The notes beneath the pieces are model-generated. The model searched no databases. It worked only from the letters and a program-made list of their open reading frames with translations, and had not been told where the DNA came from. From assembly GCA_015061665.1 (NCBI GenBank), contig SUWC01000015.1, positions 1 through 49,890 of the forward strand: a DNA stretch of 49,890 nucleotides, in the 5' to 3' direction. The position numbers were made by a program, and so were the translations under genes. Source of the DNA: Lentisphaerota bacterium. Lineage in GTDB: Bacteria; Verrucomicrobiota; Kiritimatiellia; RFP12; UBA1067. Shown one piece after another: positions 17,033 to 25,912 of the stretch; within the stretch, counting starts at the first letter, position 1; each line of letters begins with the position of its first letter.

Positions 17033-19447
17033 CTAGGCGAAGATCTTTTCTGCGTAGCGGACAAGGCCCATCGCATCCCGAGAATAGCTGTCAGCGCCGA
17101 TCTTTGCGGCGTAGTCGGCCGTCAGCACCGCACCGCCAACCGTAACCAAGCAGCCCGGCACCTGCTCGTGGACAAGCCTGACCGTCTCCTCCATCGCGCC
17201 GACCGTAGTCGTCATAAGCGCCGAAAGACCGACTAGCCTTGCCTTCTCGCGCTTCGCCGCCTCGACGACCGTCTCCGGCGCGACGTCGCGCCCCAGGTCG
17301 ATGACCTTGAAGCCGTAGTTCTCGAGAAGCGCGCGGCAGATGTTCTTCCCGATGTCGTGGATGTCGCCTTTAACCGTCGCCATCACTATCGGACCCTTCA
17401 CGGAACTCGCGTCCTGCGGCGGCATGGAGGCGCGGACAACGTCAAACGCCGCGCCTGCCGCCTCGGCCGCCATGAGCAGCTGCGGGAGGAACATCTTCCC
17501 CGACTCAAACCCCTTTCCGACAACTTCAAGCGCAGGGACGATGGAGTTGCCGATTATGTCGAGCGGCGCAACCCCGTTCGCAATCGCAAGCTTCGCCTCG
17601 GCCGACGCATCTGACTTCAGCCCCTTGCGGATCGCCGCCGAAAGCGCATCGCCGTCCGAAGCGCCTCCCTGCGTTGCACCGCGCGCCTGCCCAGCCGCAA
17701 CGCCACCTGCGGCAGGCGTCCAGTCCTTGAACGCCTCGATCCACTCGCCGCAGGCGGGATCCTTCGCGCATAGCGCACGGTACGCGCGGTACGCGGCCAT
17801 CATGTCCGAAGAAAGCGGATTCACGATTCCGGCGGAAAGTCCGCGCGCCATCGCCATTGTGTAGAACGTCGCGGTGAGAAGCGGACGCGCAGGCAGTCCG
17901 AACGAGATGTTCGACACGCCAAGGCAAGTGCGGCATCCAAGCTCTGTCTTCACGCGGCCGAGCGCATCGAGAATAACGTTCGCGCTGTTCGGGTCCGCGC
18001 TTACCGCAAGGCAAAGGACGTCTATGACGAAGTCGGACGGCTTGAGCCCGTATTCCGCGCCGCGGGCGAGTATCTTCTTCGCGATCGCCAGGCGCCCTTC
18101 CGCAGTCGGCGGAATCCCCGCTTCGTCAAGGGTCAGCGCGACAACCGCGCCGCCGTATTTCGCCACTAGCGGCAGCACCGCGTTCAGAGACTCCTCCTTG
18201 CCGTTCACCGAATTGACGAGCGCCTTGCCGTTGTAGTGGCGCAGCGCGCGCTCAAGCGCCCTGGGGTCGGACGTGTCTATCTGGAGCGGAAGGTCGGTAA
18301 CGCTCTGAATCGCCTGTATCGTAGAATCGAGGACGGCCGGTTCGTCAAGCCCTGGGACGCCGACGTTCACGTCGAGGATGTGCGCTCCGGCATCCGCCTG
18401 CGAAACGGCCTCGCGCAGCACATACGCGACATCGCCTTCGGCAAGGGCGGCCTTGAGCTTCTTCTTGCCGGTCGGGTTGATGCGCTCGCCGATGACGATC
18501 GTGTCCTCAAGCGGGATCTCGACGACGCGCGAGCCGGAAGTCACGAACGCGGATGGACGCGGCATCGCCCTTTCGGCAACCGGACGCGAAGCGAGAAGAT
18601 CGTGCACGGCCTTGATGTGCGCAGGCGTCGTGCCGCAGCACCCTCCCACGATCGTTGCGCCGGCGTCAACGAGAGATGCAACGTCGCGCGCGAACTCCTC
18701 GGGTCCGACGGTGAAGACCGTCCGCCCGTCGACGACCTGCGGCATTCCCGCGTTCGGCTTGACGGCGACGGGAAGAGACGTGAAGGACGCAAGACGCTTC
18801 ACATGCTCGAGCATCCTGTCGGGGCCAAGGCCGCAGTTGAGCCCAATGGCGTCGACGCGAAGTCCCTCCAGCATGGCCGCGACGCACTCGACGTTCGCGC
18901 CAGTCAAGAGCTTGCCGTCGTCGCCAAGCGCGACGGTCGCGAGAATCGGAAGATCGGAATTCTCCTTGGCTGCCAGAACTGCGGCCTTCAGCTCATAGGA
19001 GTCGCTCATCGTCTCTATCGCGATGAAATCGACGCCCGCTTCCGCGCCGAGACGGACCTCTTCGGCGAACGCATCGTACGCGGCGTCGAACTCGAAGTCG
19101 CCGGAGGGCTTCAGCAGCCGCCCCGTTGGGGCTACGTCGAGCGCGACGAAGCGGCGTCCTCCGACATTCGACGCAGCCTCGCGCGCGATCGCAACGCCCG
19201 CGAACACGACGTCCCTAAGCGGCGCGTCGCCATGGTACTTCTCACCATTTGCACCGAATGTGTTGGCGTAGACGGCGTTAGAACCTGCCGCATAGTAGGC
19301 CTCATGGACGGCGCGAACGTCGCCGGGTCGCCTTAGGTTCCAAAGCTCGGGAATCTCGCCAGGCTCCAGCCCCCTGAGCTGGAGCTGGGTTCCCATTCCT
19401 CCGTCGAGGAAAAACATTCCGGTTGTCTCCAAAAAGAAATTCTTCAT
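17033..19447 (-). CDS. metH: Cobalamin-dependent methionine synthase lacking the activation domain
   Basis: Transfers methyl from 5-methyl-THF to homocysteine through methylcobalamin. The 804 residues hold the homocysteine domain (about 10-290; zinc cysteines in GGCCGTTP), the pterin-binding domain (about 315-560; GERINPTGKKKLKAAL, DVNVGVPG) and, after a low-complexity linker (GGVAAGQARGATQGG), the cap and B12-binding domains (about 610-800; DIHDIGKNI supplies the cobalt-ligating His). The C-terminal AdoMet-binding reactivation domain of full-length MetH (about 1200 residues) is absent; it is encoded separately by the preceding gene, 4 nt upstream. Third gene of a metF operon. Confidence 0.95.
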   Translation of the reverse strand: MKNFFLETTGMFFLDGGMGTQLQLRGLEPGEIPELWNLRRPGDVRAVHEAYYAAGSNAVYANTFGANGEKYHGDAPLRDVVFAGVAIAREAASNVGGRRFVALDVAPTGRLLKPSGDFEFDAAYDAFAEEVRLGAEAGVDFIAIETMSDSYELKAAVLAAKENSDLPILATVALGDDGKLLTGANVECVAAMLEGLRVDAIGLNCGLGPDRMLEHVKRLASFTSLPVAVKPNAGMPQVVDGRTVFTVGPEEFARDVASLVDAGATIVGGCCGTTPAHIKAVHDLLASRPVAERAMPRPSAFVTSGSRVVEIPLEDTIVIGERINPTGKKKLKAALAEGDVAYVLREAVSQADAGAHILDVNVGVPGLDEPAVLDSTIQAIQSVTDLPLQIDTSDPRALERALRHYNGKALVNSVNGKEESLNAVLPLVAKYGGAVVALTLDEAGIPPTAEGRLAIAKKILARGAEYGLKPSDFVIDVLCLAVSADPNSANVILDALGRVKTELGCRTCLGVSNISFGLPARPLLTATFYTMAMARGLSAGIVNPLSSDMMAAYRAYRALCAKDPACGEWIEAFKDWTPAAGGVAAGQARGATQGGASDGDALSAAIRKGLKSDASAEAKLAIANGVAPLDIIGNSIVPALEVVGKGFESGKMFLPQLLMAAEAAGAAFDVVRASMPPQDASSVKGPIVMATVKGDIHDIGKNICRALLENYGFKVIDLGRDVAPETVVEAAKREKARLVGLSALMTTTVGAMEETVRLVHEQVPGCLVTVGGAVLTADYAAKIGADSYSRDAMGLVRYAEKIFA

Positions 19448-19451
19448 TGCT

Positions 19452-20024
19452 TCATTCGCCTTTCCTTACTCCGATGACTGCGCTCACGGACTTCGACGGC
19501 ACCATGAGGAGAGTATCCGTCAGCGCGATGCCGGCCTTGCGCCTCGCGTCCAGAAGCGCAAGCAGCGAGGTCTGCGCCGAAAGCGGGAAGTCGCCGTAGC
19601 CGGGGGAATAGCGCTCGACTAGCGACTCGCCTTCGCCGAGCTCCCCGCGTATTTCGTCCTCAAGCGAGTCCATGTACTTTTCTATCAGCGCCGCGCCGAC
19701 GGCCTGCGCGATCAGGGCGTCCGCACCCGAGACGACGGATGCTCGGCGCTGGAATGCGTCGAAACCAGGGCCGAGGGTGCCGCAGACGAGGTATGCCGAG
19801 TCGCAGCCCTCGAGGTGGCGCGCAAGCTTTCCGTGGATGTCGAGCGTCACGCCGCCGGATGATATCGCGCCGTCGGATATCGGGAACCTGCGCCACGAGC
19901 ACGCCGTTCGGACGGCGGCCAGCCCCTCCTTGCGGAGCTTCTCGACCCGCTCTGCGAGCGCACCTTCGGGCAGCTCGCGGTCCATGCGCATGTAGCGCGC
20001 TATCTCGTCAAGGGCGACGGTCAT
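19452..20024 (-). CDS. Stand-alone MetH activation (AdoMet-binding) domain protein
   Basis: A 190-residue protein matching the vitamin-B12-dependent methionine synthase activation domain, which reactivates oxidised cob(II)alamin using AdoMet and reductant. Diagnostic motifs are RYSPGYGDFPL (about 142-152) and the terminal LMVPSKSVSAVIG. It supplies in trans the module missing from the adjacent MetH. Its ATG directly abuts the metF stop (TAAATG) and its TGA lies 4 nt before metH, so the three are translationally coupled. The N-terminal ~60 residues are helical-looking and otherwise unremarkable. Confidence 0.88.
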   Translation of the reverse strand: MTVALDEIARYMRMDRELPEGALAERVEKLRKEGLAAVRTACSWRRFPISDGAISSGGVTLDIHGKLARHLEGCDSAYLVCGTLGPGFDAFQRRASVVSGADALIAQAVGAALIEKYMDSLEDEIRGELGEGESLVERYSPGYGDFPLSAQTSLLALLDARRKAGIALTDTLLMVPSKSVSAVIGVRKGE

Positions 20025-20888
20025 TTACTGCGCAAGTATGCCGCGGATGTTCGCCATTATGCGCTCGGCGACCTCGGGCTTGTTCATCGTGTAGATGTGC
20101 ACGGCGTTGACGCCGTTTGCAAAAAGGTCGATTATCTGCTCCGTCGCGTAGGCGACTCCTGCGTCCATCATCGCCTCGGGATGGCCGCCGAAACGGTCGA
20201 CTATCGCCTTGAAGCGGCTCGGGAGGTAGGTCCCGGAAAGCGCGCAGATGCGCGAAATCTGCCTGCCGTTCGTAACGGGCATGATGCCTGCGATGACGGG
20301 GACCGTAACGCCGTTGTCCCTGAGCTTGGCGAGGTAGCGGTAGAAGATGTTGTTGTCGAAGAACATCTGGGTCGTCACGAAGTCGAGGCCCGCATCTACC
20401 TTCTCGCGCAGGTGGCGAATGTCGTCCTCCATGTGCGCGCACTCGGGGTGGCACTCGGGATAGCACGCCCCGCCGAGGCAGAACTGCGATGGACGCAGCG
20501 CGCGGACAAGGTCGACTGCGTGGGCGAAGAACCCGGGCGGCGGCTCGGCCGCGTTTTTGGGGGCGTCGCCCCTGAGGCACAGGATGTTCTCGATCCCCGC
20601 AGCGCGCAGGGCGGTTATCTCGTCGGCAAGGCTGTCGCGCGTGGCGGTTAGGCAGGTTAGGTGCGCCAGCGCCGGGACGCCGCACTGCTGGACAAAGGAC
20701 GCGATGTCGGTCGTGTTAGCCTTAGCGCCGCCGGCGGCGCCGTATGTCACGGACATGAACGACGGCCTCTGGCGGGCGAGGCGCTCGACGGCATCCTTCA
20801 CAGGCGCAAACGGGGCGTCTTTCTTCGGCGGAAAGACTTCAAACGAAACAGAGGGACGCCCTCCTGCTAGTATATCCTTTATCTTCAT
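20025..20888 (-). CDS. metF: 5,10-methylenetetrahydrofolate reductase
   Basis: Makes 5-methyl-THF, the methyl donor for the downstream MetH. The 287-residue FAD-binding TIM barrel fits bacterial MetF length. Signature elements are SFEVFPPKKD near residue 14 (active-site Glu), FMSVTYGA, ILCLRGD and FVTTQMFFDN. An upstream in-frame extension exists, but the ATG at 20888 begins the conserved MKIKDILAGG start and lies about 38 nt from a good -10. First gene of the metF / activation-domain / metH operon, divergent from the cobalamin-uptake genes. Confidence 0.95.
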   Translation of the reverse strand: MKIKDILAGGRPSVSFEVFPPKKDAPFAPVKDAVERLARQRPSFMSVTYGAAGGAKANTTDIASFVQQCGVPALAHLTCLTATRDSLADEITALRAAGIENILCLRGDAPKNAAEPPPGFFAHAVDLVRALRPSQFCLGGACYPECHPECAHMEDDIRHLREKVDAGLDFVTTQMFFDNNIFYRYLAKLRDNGVTVPVIAGIMPVTNGRQISRICALSGTYLPSRFKAIVDRFGGHPEAMMDAGVAYATEQIIDLFANGVNAVHIYTMNKPEVAERIMANIRGILAQ

Positions 20889-20925
20889 GTGGCTGTATTT
20901 GTGCTTTCTATCGGTACAGGGCAGT

Positions 20926-20934
20926 ATTATATCA
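20926..20934 (-). promoter_or_regulatory. Extended -10 promoter of the metF operon
   Basis: Minus strand TGATATAAT; -10 hexamer at 20926-20931, giving a leader of about 30 nt to metF. It lies 8 nt from the opposite-facing element at 20942-20950, so two divergent promoters share about 25 bp. Confidence 0.6.
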
Positions 20935-20941
20935 AAAAATT

Positions 20942-20950
20942 TGGTAAAAT
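20942..20950 (+). promoter_or_regulatory. Extended -10 promoter of the btuB leader
   Basis: TGGTAAAAT, an extended -10 about 7 nt before the predicted 5' end of the cobalamin riboswitch. Confidence 0.55.
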
Positions 20951-20954
20951 ATGC

Positions 20955-21070
20955 GTCTTGAACCGGGAGGGACCGGAAAGCCCTGTGGAAACCAGGCTCT
21001 GTCGCGCAGCCGTAAAAGTCGGAATGCGGTCCCGATCGCAACCATAAACTCAAGTACCCTCGCATGAGGG
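20955..21070 (+). ncRNA. Cobalamin riboswitch with Shine-Dalgarno-sequestering hairpin
   Basis: The leader between the divergent promoter and the btuB-like gene has the conserved layout of cobalamin aptamers. There is a purine-rich GGGAGGGACCGG start, a CCTGTGGAAACCAGG arm, a core CGCGCAGCCGTAA matching the CCCGC-ACTGTAA type, and a B12-box-like AGTCGGAATGCGGTCC at 21018-21033. After it, CCCTC (21057-21061), loop GCAT and GAGGG (21066-21070) form a hairpin burying the Shine-Dalgarno GAGGGGG upstream of the ATG at 21082. This suggests translational repression by adenosyl- or methylcobalamin. Boundaries are approximate and the pairing was read by eye. Confidence 0.8.
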
Positions 21071-21081
21071 GGAAAGAAAAC

Positions 21082-23067
21082 ATGACAACAAAACTGATAG
21101 CCGCCGCACTGGCGGGACTTGCCGGCACGCTGATTGCAGACCAGGCGCAGCCGGAAGACGACAAGGCGTCGTCGACCAACGAAGTCGCGACCCTCGAACC
21201 GATAACCGTCTACGCTTCGCGCATCGACGACGAGAAGGACGCGATGCCCGCATCCGTCGCCGTGTTCACGGCGGAGGACATCGAGGCGAGCGGAGCGCGC
21301 GACCTGCCCGAGCTGCTCAAGAAGAAGGCCGGCATCGACGTGCACGCGCTGAACGGAAACCCCATACTCACCACGCTCGCGGCGCGCGGATTCGGGGACA
21401 ACGCGTTCGGACGCATTAAGGTCGTCATTGACGGCGAAGAGCTCAACAACGTCGACATGAGCGCGCCCAACCTCACGCGCATCCCGCTCGGCAGCGCAAG
21501 CCGAGTCGAGGTCATCCACGGGCCGAGCCCAGTCCTCTACGGAGACGGCGCGATCGCAGGAATCGTGAACATCACGACGAAGAGCGACGACTACGAACGC
21601 AAGACGAAGATCACCGGCAAGGCCGGCTCGCAGAACACGTTCGGCGCGAACTTCCAGACGAAAGGCGGAATCGAGGAGGAGGGCATACAGTACGGCGCGT
21701 CGTACGACTACCTGTCGTCAGACGGCTACCGCGAGCGCAGCGCGTACAGGACCCACACAGCCAACGCGCGCCTTCGCAAGAACTTCGACAACGGCTCGTC
21801 CGTAGGCGTCAGCGCAAACTACCAGAACGCGTTCTACGAGCTGCCGGGTTCGCTTACGCGCGACCAGTGGAAGAACGGACGCAAGGTCTCCTACGAACGC
21901 GACGACTGGTCGCGCATCTGGAGCTACGGGTTCGGCATCGACTCGAAGCTGAAGATCGCCGAAGACCAGTGGCTGCACATCGACGCAGGGTTCTCGCACC
22001 AGTACCGCCACGCAAAGTACGAAAGCTCGCTCAGCGACCTTGAGTACGATGCGTACTGCTGGCACCTCTCGCCGCGCTACATCAACGAGATGTCGCTCTT
22101 CGACCACGAGAACAAGTTCACCGCAGGATTCGACTTCCGCTACGACCGCTACTGCGAGGACCACGTGAGCTTCGGTTATCCCACGAAGCGCCACTTCGAC
22201 CGCGCACGCTACGCCCTCTTCCTGCATGACGAGTTCTACCTCACCGAGGAGCTCTCCGTCATCGCCGGAGCACGCGTCGAGCGCATCGACAACACATGGT
22301 CGCGCTACGAAGGCCTCGCGGAAAACGACGACACCGACTGGATGGCCGACTGCGAGCTCGGCCTGGTCTACCGTCCGACCGACGGACTCAGGACCTATGT
22401 CAAGGGCTCGCGCTTCCACCGCTCGGCGTTCTGCGACGAGCTGAGCTACACGAGGGACGGCAAGTTCCTCAAGCCCGAGACGGGCACCGAGATTGACATC
22501 GGCGCCGAATGGGAATTCCTCAAGGAGTTCAAGTTCGACGTGAACGGCTACGGATCGATCATGGAAGACGAGATATTCTACAACCCCTCGATCAAGCCGT
22601 GGGGCTACAACGCCAACAGCCCAGCGAAGACGCGCCGCATCGGACTCGACACGGTGCTCACCTGGAAGCGCGACAAGGTTGCCGAAGCCTCAATCAGGTA
22701 CGGAGCGGTTCACGCCGACTTCGGAAGCGGCGCCTACCACGGCAAGGACGTCCCGTACGTTCCGAACCACAGGGTCCGCGCGGAAGTCGGATTCTGGATC
22801 ATCGACGACCTTGAGATCAAGGGCGGCTACAGCTACACGAGCTCGCAGTATCTCTCCGGCGACTACGCCAACGAATACGAAAAGCTCAACGCCTATTCGC
22901 TCTTCGACATCGGCGCGGTCTACAAGCCGTCGTGGGCAAAGGGTTGGACCGCGACGTTCGTGGTGGACAACCTCTTCGACAAGAACTACTGCGACTACGC
23001 CGGCGTTGAATACTACTACCCCGGCAACGGACGCAGCTTCCTGTTCACCCTCAGCTACGAGTTCTGA
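21082..23067 (+). CDS. btuB: BtuB-like TonB-dependent outer-membrane cobalamin receptor
   Basis: A 661-residue outer-membrane receptor: signal peptide, a TonB-box-like segment (LEPITVYASRID) near residue 37, plug domain (about 50-160; SVAVFTAEDIEASGARDLPELL, then VIHGPSPVLYGDGAIAGIVN), then a 22-strand-type barrel ending in the aromatic SFLFTLSYEF. A B12 substrate is inferred from the riboswitch upstream and the B12-dependent methionine genes across the divergent promoter. The ATG at 21082 is preferred to one at 21064 because GAGGGGGAAAG is properly spaced to it. tonB follows after 28 nt. Confidence 0.9.
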   Translation: MTTKLIAAALAGLAGTLIADQAQPEDDKASSTNEVATLEPITVYASRIDDEKDAMPASVAVFTAEDIEASGARDLPELLKKKAGIDVHALNGNPILTTLAARGFGDNAFGRIKVVIDGEELNNVDMSAPNLTRIPLGSASRVEVIHGPSPVLYGDGAIAGIVNITTKSDDYERKTKITGKAGSQNTFGANFQTKGGIEEEGIQYGASYDYLSSDGYRERSAYRTHTANARLRKNFDNGSSVGVSANYQNAFYELPGSLTRDQWKNGRKVSYERDDWSRIWSYGFGIDSKLKIAEDQWLHIDAGFSHQYRHAKYESSLSDLEYDAYCWHLSPRYINEMSLFDHENKFTAGFDFRYDRYCEDHVSFGYPTKRHFDRARYALFLHDEFYLTEELSVIAGARVERIDNTWSRYEGLAENDDTDWMADCELGLVYRPTDGLRTYVKGSRFHRSAFCDELSYTRDGKFLKPETGTEIDIGAEWEFLKEFKFDVNGYGSIMEDEIFYNPSIKPWGYNANSPAKTRRIGLDTVLTWKRDKVAEASIRYGAVHADFGSGAYHGKDVPYVPNHRVRAEVGFWIIDDLEIKGGYSYTSSQYLSGDYANEYEKLNAYSLFDIGAVYKPSWAKGWTATFVVDNLFDKNYCDYAGVEYYYPGNGRSFLFTLSYEF

Positions 23068-23095
23068 CGAACCGCAGCTGAACGAAGAATGCAAA

Positions 23096-23767
23096 ATGAA
23101 GGCATGGCACCTTTTGGTCTCCTTCGCGGTGCACGCCGTCGTAATAGGAGCGGCCGCGGTGCTGTGCCTTTCATTTTCCAAACCCGACGAGATCGTCATT
23201 CCGATCAGCGTCGAACTCGTAGAGCCATCACCCGAACCGCCGCCCGCACCCGCCGAACAGCCAGCGCAGCAAGAACCCGAACCTGTTTCGGAAGCTCCCG
23301 AAACCCAAGATCACCCGGAGCCCCCTGAACCCCAGGAGCCACTAGAACATCTAGAATCGCTAGAACCTCTAGCACCCCCAGAACCCCTAGAACGCCCAGA
23401 GCCTCCAGAACCACTGCCTCCCCCAGAACATCTAGAAACAGCCGAGGAAGTCGCAGAAACCGCAACGGCTAGCCCTGTCGAGCAGGCAAAGGTTGTTTCC
23501 GATCCCGTTGCGCTGAACAAGATCGTTCCAGTTTATCCGCGCCTAGCCAGGCGCAAAGGTCACGAAGGCAGCGTCGTCGTTGACGTATCGATTTCCCAGG
23601 ACGGCTCGGTAAGTGAAGCCAATGTATTTTCCTCTAGCGGACACAAGGAGCTTGACGCGGCGGCGATTGACGCGGTCCGCAACGCGAAGTTCTCGCCGGC
23701 GACTGAAAACGGCGCATCCGTCGACGGACGGCTGAGGCTGACATTGGACTTCAGGCTGGAGAATTAG
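23096..23767 (+). CDS. tonB: TonB energy-transducing protein
   Basis: A 223-residue periplasm-spanning protein that transmits proton-motive energy to TonB-dependent receptors, here presumably the upstream BtuB. One N-terminal membrane anchor (about residues 5-26), a Pro/Glu-rich spacer of about 80 residues with repeating PEPLE/PEHLE units, and a C-terminal TonB domain (PVYPRLARRKGHEGSVVV; end VDGRLRLTLDFRLEN). No exbB/exbD lie in the window, so these must be elsewhere. The Shine-Dalgarno is weak (GAAG). The flippase-like gene starts 5 nt after the stop. Confidence 0.9.
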   Translation: MKAWHLLVSFAVHAVVIGAAAVLCLSFSKPDEIVIPISVELVEPSPEPPPAPAEQPAQQEPEPVSEAPETQDHPEPPEPQEPLEHLESLEPLAPPEPLERPEPPEPLPPPEHLETAEEVAETATASPVEQAKVVSDPVALNKIVPVYPRLARRKGHEGSVVVDVSISQDGSVSEANVFSSSGHKELDAAAIDAVRNAKFSPATENGASVDGRLRLTLDFRLEN

Positions 23768-23772
23768 GAAAG

Positions 23773-25017
23773 ATGAACGGATTTGCAAAAAGTGCGCTTC
23801 TGCTGCTGCTCGCGCTTCGCGCAGGCGACCTCGTAAACGTCGCGGCCGGCATGTGGTTCGTGCCGCGCTATGTCTCGCCCGAGGATATCGGCGCCGTCCT
23901 GCCTGTGACGTCCTTCGCCACCTTCCTCTCGCTCCCTGTCTTCGCCTTCGCGATGACCGTGATGAAGGAGTCCGCATGGCTTGCCGCAAACAACGAGAGC
24001 GGCAAGGTTAAATCGCTGCTTCGCGGCGTGTTCCTGACCGTCGGCGTCCTGCTTGTCGCCGTACTCTGCGTTTCCGCGGCAGTTACGCCGCGCTTTCTGG
24101 TGAAGATGCGCATTTTCGACACAGCCGCGGGAATACTGGTCGTTTCAGCCGCCTTCCTAGGCTGCGTAGCGCCTGTTTATACGGACGCCCTTCAGTCGCT
24201 CAAGCGGTTCCGCTCGCTTGCGCTTGTCGAAGTCGGAGGCGCGGCATTTCGCTTTGCCGTGATGCTGGCGCTGATGCCGTTGCGCGCACTCGCCGGGTAC
24301 TTTGCGGGGCAGGCCGCACTTCCGGCATTCCGCATCGCAGGCAGCGTCATCGCGCTTAGGCGCGACCTCTCCGTACCGGCAGAGCCGTTCTGGGACAGGG
24401 AATCGTCTAGGCGCATCGCTCTCGCATTTGCCGCAGTGCTTGCGTACCAGGCGTTTCCAATGGCAGCTTCCCTAGTCGAGCAGTCCATCCTGCGAACGGC
24501 TCTTTCGTCCGCCGACTCCGCAGGATACTACATGGCCTCGCGCTTTTCGGACATGCTCTTCTACCTCACCTTTCCGCTTATGCTCGTCATGTTTCCGTAC
24601 ACAGCGTCAGCCGCGCAGAAAAGCGCATCGACGCGTCCGTACGTCGTCAAGTGCTCTCTCGTCACGCTCGCTGCGTCCGCTCTTCTCGCGGCCGTATACG
24701 CGCTCTGGGGCGCGCCCATCCTATCGCTCATGCCGAACGGTGAGAACTACGCCGAATATGCGCATCTCATGCCGTGGCTTGTCTTGATAGCCGCCATGAC
24801 GACATGCCAGGTCTTCCACACGAACGCCGAAGTCTCCGCAGGGCGCTACGGATTCCTCTGGTGGCTTGTCCCGCTGCACGTGGCGTATCCGGCTGCGCTT
24901 TGCCTCGCGTCGTCGCATGGGCTCATAACGTCGCTCGAAGGAATGGTGGCGTTTTTCGGCGCTGCCTCGCTTCTCCGCTTCGCATTTTCGCTCGCGCAGC
25001 TCCTCAAATGCGGATAA
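23773..25017 (+). CDS. MOP-superfamily flippase-like polytopic membrane protein
   Basis: A 414-residue protein made almost entirely of hydrophobic segments, about 12 by eye, of the kind seen in polysaccharide flippases (Wzx/RfbX). Features include FVPRYVSPEDIGAVLPVTSFA near the N-terminus and AGYYMASRFSDMLFYLTFPLM mid-protein. The usual role is lipid-linked sugar export. Its place behind tonB would be unusual for a Wzx, so the substrate is unknown. The ATG lies 5 nt after tonB. Its last 14 nt overlap the convergent azlD end. Confidence 0.7.
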   Translation: MNGFAKSALLLLLALRAGDLVNVAAGMWFVPRYVSPEDIGAVLPVTSFATFLSLPVFAFAMTVMKESAWLAANNESGKVKSLLRGVFLTVGVLLVAVLCVSAAVTPRFLVKMRIFDTAAGILVVSAAFLGCVAPVYTDALQSLKRFRSLALVEVGGAAFRFAVMLALMPLRALAGYFAGQAALPAFRIAGSVIALRRDLSVPAEPFWDRESSRRIALAFAAVLAYQAFPMAASLVEQSILRTALSSADSAGYYMASRFSDMLFYLTFPLMLVMFPYTASAAQKSASTRPYVVKCSLVTLAASALLAAVYALWGAPILSLMPNGENYAEYAHLMPWLVLIAAMTTCQVFHTNAEVSAGRYGFLWWLVPLHVAYPAALCLASSHGLITSLEGMVAFFGAASLLRFAFSLAQLLKCG

Positions 25018-25321
25018 GCACCATGTAGGCGACGGTTCCGACGAGGATGGAGACGAGCCCGTTGCCGAAGCGAAGCTGCATGAGGACGACGATCAGCCCC
25101 GAGATGTAAGGCCACAGCGTGCGCCATTCGAGTCCACTGTACGAATACGCCACAAGAAACGCGATCACAGTCGGCGAGAGCCAGCGCTCGACTGTCCTGA
25201 GCCACGGCTTCTCGCTGCGCGCGGACCTTGAGAAGACAATGAACGGCAGCGCGCGAAGCATATAGATGACCGCCCACGAGACAAGCACGATTCCGGCGAA
25301 ATGGAGAATCCGCTCGCTCAT
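25004..25321 (-). CDS. azlD: AzlD family branched-chain amino-acid exporter subunit
   Basis: A 105-residue protein with about four membrane segments (FAGIVLVSWAVIYMLRALPF, PTVIAFLVAYSYS, ISGLIVVLMQLRFGN, LVSILVGTVAYMVLIRI), matching AzlD in size and in RALPF. It pairs with AzlC to export branched-chain amino acids or related compounds. Its ATG overlaps the azlC stop by 4 nt (ATGA). The 3' end overlaps the convergent flippase gene. Confidence 0.85.
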   Translation of the reverse strand: MSERILHFAGIVLVSWAVIYMLRALPFIVFSRSARSEKPWLRTVERWLSPTVIAFLVAYSYSGLEWRTLWPYISGLIVVLMQLRFGNGLVSILVGTVAYMVLIRI

Positions 25322-25899
25322 TTGCGCCTCCTTTCGCGGACAAGGTCCTTGACCTGGTCCGTAAGGATCGCGATGAAGAGAGCCGCCATGACGAACTCGA
25401 TGCCGCGGCTCGGTATCGGCAGGGTCGAACCCGCGAGCGCTCCGGCGAAGCAGCCGCTCACCCAGTAGAAAAGGTTGAGCGACGTCAGTATCGTGCAGTA
25501 GCGTATGTACTCGGCCTTGCCCTTCAGCTTGCAGCTGGCCTCAAGGGCGAAATTCTCGTCCGCAAGGCCGCCGATGAGAAAGAGCTTGCGCCAGAGCCCT
25601 ATGCCGTTCCACTTTCCGAGAAGCGCGAATCCGTAGAGCGCGTAGCGGAATGATATGGCGAACGTCATCGTCGCAACGAACCACAGCGAGCGCATCTCGC
25701 CGAACCAGTCGCCTATTACGAACTGGAGCGTGCCGGAGAAGCCAAGCGCGGCGATTGCGAGGCTCCACATCTCAGGATGCGCCGAGCCGCTCTTTACCGC
25801 AAAAACGACGCCGGCAGCGAACCCCATCGTGCCGTATCCCATCAGGATCGGCAGCGAATCGCGGAACGCCCGCGCGAAAACGTATGTCTTTCTTGTCAT
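25318..25899 (-). CDS. azlC: AzlC family branched-chain amino-acid permease
   Basis: A 193-residue protein with AzlC hallmarks: RDSLPILMGYGTMGFAAGVV at the start, LGFSGTLQFV, SFRYALYG and LADENFAL. It forms the large subunit of the AzlCD exporter. The ATG at 25899 (MTRKTYVFARAFRDSLP) is chosen over an upstream Met inside the preceding gene. It starts 13 nt after the biotin-synthesis fusion gene; a link to biotin is not established. Confidence 0.9.
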   Translation of the reverse strand: MTRKTYVFARAFRDSLPILMGYGTMGFAAGVVFAVKSGSAHPEMWSLAIAALGFSGTLQFVIGDWFGEMRSLWFVATMTFAISFRYALYGFALLGKWNGIGLWRKLFLIGGLADENFALEASCKLKGKAEYIRYCTILTSLNLFYWVSGCFAGALAGSTLPIPSRGIEFVMAALFIAILTDQVKDLVRERRRK

Positions 25900-25912
25900 T
25901 TTCGATATCTGC

